A stretch of DNA of 64,000 nucleotides from Actinoplanes sp. M2I2. Its GTDB lineage: Bacteria > Actinomycetota > Actinomycetes > Mycobacteriales > Micromonosporaceae. Under the pieces are notes generated by a model. It saw nothing but the letters and a program-made list of their open reading frames with translations. It made no database searches and was not told the origin of the DNA. The translations under genes were made by a program, and so were the position numbers. The stretch is from contig NZ_JALPVJ010000018.1 in NCBI RefSeq assembly GCF_023544445.1, positions 124,001 to 188,000 of the forward strand, read 5' to 3'. Of the stretch, positions 60,102-64,000 are shown piece by piece (the first letter of the stretch is position 1; each line of letters opens with the position of its first letter).

Positions 60102-62021
60102 GTGACCCAAGAGGCGCCCCACCGTGGCCATCCCAAACTGAGTACTGCCGTGGTGGTGGGTGCGCTCGGCGTGGTGTTCGGCGACATCGGCACCAGCCCG
60201 ATCTACACGGTGCAGACCCTGTTCAACCCCGACGACCCGCACCCGGTGCCGCTCACCGACGCCAACATCTTCGGCGTCGTGTCGACGATCTTCTGGTCGG
60301 TCATGATCATCGTGACGCTCACCTACGTCACGCTCGTGATGCGGGTGAACAACGACGGTGAGGGCGGCATCATGGCCCTGATCACCCTGCTGCGCCGCTG
60401 GGGCACCTCGACGGGCCGGCGCAGCGCGGTGCTCCTGGCCCTGCTCGGCATCTTCGGCGCCGCGCTGTTCTTCGGCGACAGCATGATCACCCCGGCCATC
60501 TCGGTGCTGTCCGCGGTCGAGGGACTCGAAGTGGTGCGGCCGGGGCTCGAGGCCATCGTCGTGCCGCTCACCGCTCTGATCATCGTCGTGCTGTTCGCCG
60601 TGCAGCGACGGGGTACCGCGGCGGTCGGCCGCCTCTTCGGCCCGGTGATGATCCTGTGGTTCACGGTGATCGGCGCGGCCGGCGTGTACGGCATCGTCCG
60701 TGAGCCCCGCATCCTCGAGGCGCTGTCCCCGACGTACGCCATCGGTTTCCTGGCCGGGCACTTCCACATCGCCTTCTTCGCGCTCGCCGCGGTCGTGCTC
60801 GCCGTGACCGGGGCCGAGGCCCTCTACGCCGACATGGGCCACTTCGGCCGCCGGGCGATCGTGCGCGGGTGGCTGGGGCTCGTGCTGCCGGCGTTGACGC
60901 TGAGCTACCTCGGTCAGGGCGCCCTGCTGCTGGGTGACCGGAGCGCCGTGACCGGGCCGTTCTTCCTGCTGGTGCCCGGGTGGGGCCGCCTGCCGCTGGT
61001 GATCCTGGCCACCGCGGCCACGGTGATCGCCGCCCAGGCCGTCATCACCGGGGCCTACTCGGTGGCCTCCCAGGCGGGTCAGCTGGGCTATCTGCCGCGC
61101 CTGCGGATCGCGCACACCTCCGAGTCGACCATCGGCCAGATCTACGTCCCGTGGATCAACTGGCTGCTGATGATCTCGGTGCTGGTCCTGGTGTTCGCCT
61201 TCCGCAGCTCGGCCGCGCTGGCCTACGCGTACGGCATGGCCGTCATCGGGACGATCACCATCACCACGCTGCTGTTCTTCTATTTCGCCCGGGTCCGGTG
61301 GAACGCGCCGCTGCCCCTGGTGCTGGCCGGCGGTGGCATCCTGCTGGCGTTCGACCTGCTGTTCCTGGCGGCCAACCTCACCAAGCTGGCCCACGGCGCC
61401 TGGTTGCCGCTGCTCATCGGCGTGGCCGCGTTCACCGTGATGGCGACCTGGCAGCGGGGGCGCGCGGTCGTGACCGCGGAACGTGACCGGGCCGAGGGCA
61501 CGCTGAGCGAGTTCGTCGACGACATCCAGACTCGGCAGCCGCCGCTGAGCCGGGTGCCCGGCACGGCGATCTTCCTGAACCGCGGCAAGCAGACCGCCCC
61601 GCTCGCGCTGCGGGCCAACGTCGAGCACAACCACGTGCGGCACGAGCACGTCGTCGTCCTGTCGATCGACACCCTGCCCGTGCCCCGGCTGGCCGACGAC
61701 CAGCGCATCGAGGTCGACCACCTGGGCTACGCCGGGGACGGCATCACGCACGTCACCGCCCGTTACGGCTACATGGAGACACCGGACGTGCCGGCCCTGC
61801 TGGCCATGCTCGACTCCGAGCTGACCGAGGGCGAGATCTCGGTCGACGAGGCCTCGTACTTCCTGTCGAAGATCGAGCTCGTCCGGGGCACGTCCCCCAC
61901 CATGGCGCCGTGGCGCAAACGCCTCTTCATCGCCACGTCCTACATCACGGCGGACGCGGCGGAGTACTTCAGCCTCCCCCGCGACCGCACGGTGATCATG
62001 GGTTCGCGAATAGAGGTCTGA
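60102..62021 (+). CDS. kup: KUP-type potassium uptake protein
   Basis: 639 residues, GTG with CAGAAT 6 nt upstream. K_trans signature at the start (VVVGALGVVFGDIGTSPIYT), about 12 helices including FFGDSMITPAISVLSAVEGL and GAEALYADMGHFG, then a C-terminal cytosolic domain with HVVVLSIDTLPVPRL and RDRTVIMGSRIEV. Full length. Low-affinity proton-linked potassium uptake is the family role. Its 3' end overlaps the convergent CYTH-like gene by 26 bp. Confidence 0.96.
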   Translation: MTQEAPHRGHPKLSTAVVVGALGVVFGDIGTSPIYTVQTLFNPDDPHPVPLTDANIFGVVSTIFWSVMIIVTLTYVTLVMRVNNDGEGGIMALITLLRRWGTSTGRRSAVLLALLGIFGAALFFGDSMITPAISVLSAVEGLEVVRPGLEAIVVPLTALIIVVLFAVQRRGTAAVGRLFGPVMILWFTVIGAAGVYGIVREPRILEALSPTYAIGFLAGHFHIAFFALAAVVLAVTGAEALYADMGHFGRRAIVRGWLGLVLPALTLSYLGQGALLLGDRSAVTGPFFLLVPGWGRLPLVILATAATVIAAQAVITGAYSVASQAGQLGYLPRLRIAHTSESTIGQIYVPWINWLLMISVLVLVFAFRSSAALAYAYGMAVIGTITITTLLFFYFARVRWNAPLPLVLAGGGILLAFDLLFLAANLTKLAHGAWLPLLIGVAAFTVMATWQRGRAVVTAERDRAEGTLSEFVDDIQTRQPPLSRVPGTAIFLNRGKQTAPLALRANVEHNHVRHEHVVVLSIDTLPVPRLADDQRIEVDHLGYAGDGITHVTARYGYMETPDVPALLAMLDSELTEGEISVDEASYFLSKIELVRGTSPTMAPWRKRLFIATSYITADAAEYFSLPRDRTVIMGSRIEV

Positions 62022-62778
62022 AATACCGGAGCGTCGCCTCCGTCTTGGTCACCTGCGGCTCGTCGTCCGGGACGATCCCGTACGCCCGGAGCGCGCTGGA
62101 CGTCTCGGCGGCCACCGCGGCCGCCTTGCCCGACGGGCAGCGCGTGGAGAGCTCGGCGATCGACGAGCCGTCCGGGAAGGTCCACTCCTCGGCCATCAGC
62201 GGGTGGTCGAGCGCGGCCAGCGTGAGCCGGCACTTGCGCACCTCGACCGGGCCGAAGGTGAGCAGGGCGCTCAGAGGCACGCTGGCGTACGCGGTGAGCA
62301 GCCGCCGCTGCCGGCCGGAGAGCAGCCGGGCGAGCGGTTTGCCGGCGGCGATCGTGCGCTCGACCTCGTGCCGGCCGAGGGAGCGCTTGAGGGCGCCCGA
62401 GCAGGCGTAGTTGTCGGGCAGCGCGTCGATCTCGACCGCGAACCCGTTGTCGTTGCGCAGCCAGGCCGGCAACGCCTTGGGAAGCACCGGCCGCAACTTG
62501 ACCACGGCGTCGCCGGCCCGGCCCTCGGTGCTGCGGACCCGCACGATGAGACCGTGCTGCTGGAGGGCGAGATCGGGCGTGTCGAGGAAATAGACCCGCC
62601 GGGCCAGGCCGCCGTCGAAATTGGCGTCCAGCGAGCGAAGATCGCCCGACGAGACGGCCACTTTGAGCTCGACCTTGGGGGCCTGTTTGGTCTTCGGAGG
62701 TTGCCAGAAACACCTGGTCATCACTGCTTCAGTCACTACACGCCCGCGTGTCTGGTGGTCCGACATGCCGACCCGCAT
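61996..62778 (-). CDS. CYTH-like (triphosphate tunnel) domain protein
   Basis: 260 residues; the start is uncertain (ATG at 62778 or 62766, no clear RBS). VELKVAVSSGDL resembles the opening strand of CYTH proteins but has only E-x-K of the usual ExExK. RVYFLDTPDLALQQHGLIVRVRST, GDAVVKLRPVL and VRKCRLTLAALDHPLMAEEW follow the tunnel-strand pattern with Arg/Lys facing in. With the first Glu missing, metal binding may be impaired. Polyphosphate- or nucleotide-triphosphate-related roles are known in the family; none can be assigned here. Confidence 0.72.
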   Translation of the reverse strand: MRVGMSDHQTRGRVVTEAVMTRCFWQPPKTKQAPKVELKVAVSSGDLRSLDANFDGGLARRVYFLDTPDLALQQHGLIVRVRSTEGRAGDAVVKLRPVLPKALPAWLRNDNGFAVEIDALPDNYACSGALKRSLGRHEVERTIAAGKPLARLLSGRQRRLLTAYASVPLSALLTFGPVEVRKCRLTLAALDHPLMAEEWTFPDGSSIAELSTRCPSGKAAAVAAETSSALRAYGIVPDDEPQVTKTEATLRYFRPLFANP

Positions 62779-62854
62779 TGCCCGAATCGGCGAAACAAAA
62801 CCTACCTCTTCCTCACGTAGACGCTTATTGATGAATACCAGCGGAAAATCGCAC

Positions 62855-62876
62855 GTTAACTTTCCGTTAACCTTGA
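62855..62876 (+). promoter_or_regulatory. PHO-box-like direct repeat
   Basis: Two 11-nt direct repeats, GTTAACTTTCC and GTTAACCTTGA, lie head to tail in an A+T-rich stretch about 200 bp before a lipoprotein gene. Streptomyces PhoP sites are 11-nt direct repeats with a GTTCACC core; here the core is GTTAAC(C/T). The 300-bp interval 62779-63077 holds no gene. Confidence 0.5.
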
Positions 62877-63077
62877 AAACCCTCGTCGTTTACCGCCGCC
62901 GCCATCATACCTCGCTCGGCCGCCGCAGCGTTTTGCGCAGATTGCTCCCGTCACGGGCGGTGGACCACCGAAAAGAACCCCGGCCGAAACCTTCAAGCGC
63001 GGTCGTCGCGCCGCCGATGAGGTGTCGAGCAGAGCGCGGGCGGGCCGCGCCGGTCTCGAAGCGAAGGGTTCCCCCAC

Positions 63078-63707
63078 GTGCGCCTCCCCCGAAGCGTGGC
63101 CGCCGGACTGGCCGCCGCCGTACTGTGCGGCAGCCTGACCGGCTGCAGCAGCCTCAAGCAGCTCACGAGCAGCAGCAAGCCGCTGATCGGCGACAGCAGC
63201 CCGAGCGCGTCGCCCTCCCCGGGGCCGAGCACGAGCACGGGCACCCGGGCGGTCGTGCTGCCGGTCCGGCCCAGTGGGCCGTTGGACACCGGCACGGTCA
63301 CCCACCGGCTCAAGCAGGGCACCTTCACGGTCCAGCTGACCTACTGGACGTCCGACAACGCCAAGCTCTACACGGCCGAGTCGCTGAAGACGATCAACGT
63401 CGCGGCCCACGTCGAGGATGCCGACGACACCCACCGCATCACCATCAGCACCTTCCAGGTGATCCAGGACGACGGCACCAAGCGGTCAACGGTGACCCGC
63501 GACAACGGCAAGTTCGACGTGACCCCGCCGTACCCCTACAACACCGTGGTGACGCTGCCGGCGGCCACGACCGGAGCGACGAAGCTCACGGTGTCGATCC
63601 GGCTGGACCTGCTGGTGGAGACCGCTCCGAAGTCGGACAGCTACTACCGCTCCACCGCCCTGGACACCCTCACCCTGCCGCTGCTCACGAATGGTGCCCC
63701 CCGATGA
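63078..63707 (+). CDS. Lipoprotein of unknown function
   Basis: 209 residues, GTG start. Lipoprotein signal with lipobox LTGC (Cys23), then a Ser/Pro linker and a beta-rich domain of about 150 residues with THRLKQGTFTVQLTYWTSDNAKL. No catalytic motif or known domain recognised. The stop overlaps the start of a glycosyltransferase gene (ATGA), so the two are co-translated and the protein may assist envelope polysaccharide synthesis (inference). Confidence 0.82.
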   Translation: MRLPRSVAAGLAAAVLCGSLTGCSSLKQLTSSSKPLIGDSSPSASPSPGPSTSTGTRAVVLPVRPSGPLDTGTVTHRLKQGTFTVQLTYWTSDNAKLYTAESLKTINVAAHVEDADDTHRITISTFQVIQDDGTKRSTVTRDNGKFDVTPPYPYNTVVTLPAATTGATKLTVSIRLDLLVETAPKSDSYYRSTALDTLTLPLLTNGAPR

Positions 63708-64000
63708 CCGAGTCCAGCCCCGGCCTGCGCCGGGCCACCGACCGCCAGATCCTGCTGCCCCGCAGCTCCAAGGCCGGGCCGCTGGCGTTGCCGCCGGCCG
63801 TCCCGCAGCTGCACGAGCTGGAGGCGGTCGAGACGATCGCCGGCGAGATCGCCGCCTCGGCCACCAACGCGACCCCGCGCAACGCCACGATCAGCTGCAT
63901 CATCCCCTGCTACAACGAGCAGGACACGATCGCCGACGTGCTGCGGAGCCTGCTGGCGCAGACGCGGCTGCCGGACGTCATCCACGTGATCATCAACAAC
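63704..64000 (+). CDS. Glycosyltransferase family 2 (3' end outside window)
   Basis: The first 99 codons are visible. After a variable cytosolic N-terminus comes SCIIPCYNEQDTIADVLRSL, the GT-A opening of family 2, then DVIHVIINN leading to the nucleotide-sugar site. The Cys-containing SCIIPCYNE form is typical of GT2 proteins with an N-terminal extension in actinobacterial hyaluronan/cellulose-synthase-like systems. The rest lies beyond the window. Confidence 0.9.
   Translation, partial: MTESSPGLRRATDRQILLPRSSKAGPLALPPAVPQLHELEAVETIAGEIAASATNATPRNATISCIIPCYNEQDTIADVLRSLLAQTRLPDVIHVIINN

Overview
The window is about 64 kb of very G+C-rich DNA. Its leaderless promoters, GTG/TTG starts, ECF sigma factor, WXG100-type proteins, secreted polysaccharide-active enzymes and SpoIIE-free sensor/STK signalling point to a filamentous actinobacterium. 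Actinoplanes or a related member of the Micromonosporaceae is my best guess (inference). It reads as ordinary chromosome with several accessory patches. I see no phage, no intact insertion sequence, no CRISPR array and no tRNA or rRNA gene.

Layout. 1-3159 (minus) is a tightly overlapped operon: a NUDIX/NrtR-like protein, a J-domain protein with a degenerate kinase-like domain, a von Willebrand A protein and an adenylosuccinate-synthetase-like protein that runs off the left edge. A palindromic candidate operator lies in front of it. 3473-12954 is an unusual surface/secretome island: two IPT/TIG secreted proteins, two subtilases and three paralogous membrane-anchored proteins with a conserved two-cysteine domain. 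12996-16394 holds a sulfite-oxidase-like molybdoenzyme, its FNR-type reductase, a small zinc-ribbon protein and a HelD/UvrD-like ATPase. 16395-22347 contains a GDSL lipase, a GH30 glycosidase with CBM6, a HAD phosphatase, three separate intergenic tandem repeats (26, 59 and 57 bp units) and a cluster of DnaA-box-like 9-mers. 22454-30448 holds an MFS transporter, an extra EF-Tu, a Ser/Thr kinase, a hybrid histidine kinase and a sirtuin.

30600-35545 holds an AA10 LPMO with CBM2, a perfect CebR/CelR-type operator with no obvious target, an ECF sigma factor with a membrane partner, a GH88/105-like enzyme and a PRPP synthetase. 35615-43191 is an FtsX-type ABC exporter with two ATPases and two permeases of about 1000 residues. 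43258-46982 holds CorA, PnuC, an alpha/beta hydrolase with a cysteine elbow and an AraC regulator. 46983-47920 is a decayed stretch with a frameshifted VOC gene and a 129-bp inverted repeat. 47921-51230 holds thrS and a WXG100-like pair. 51436-59995 holds small enzymes (methyltransferase, GGT, GNAT, two NAD-dependent epimerases, poly-gamma-glutamate hydrolase), an internally deleted aminotransferase pseudogene and a MarR regulator divergent from an LLM oxidoreductase. 60102-64000 holds Kup, a CYTH-like protein, a lipoprotein behind a PHO-box-like repeat, and the start of a glycosyltransferase.

The enzymes point to a soil saprophyte that attacks plant and microbial polysaccharide (LPMO-CBM2, GH30-CBM6, GH88/105, CebR site). 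The two regions most likely to hold something not yet described are the NrtR/J-pseudokinase/vWA/PurA-like operon and the IPT/subtilase/two-cysteine-protein island.
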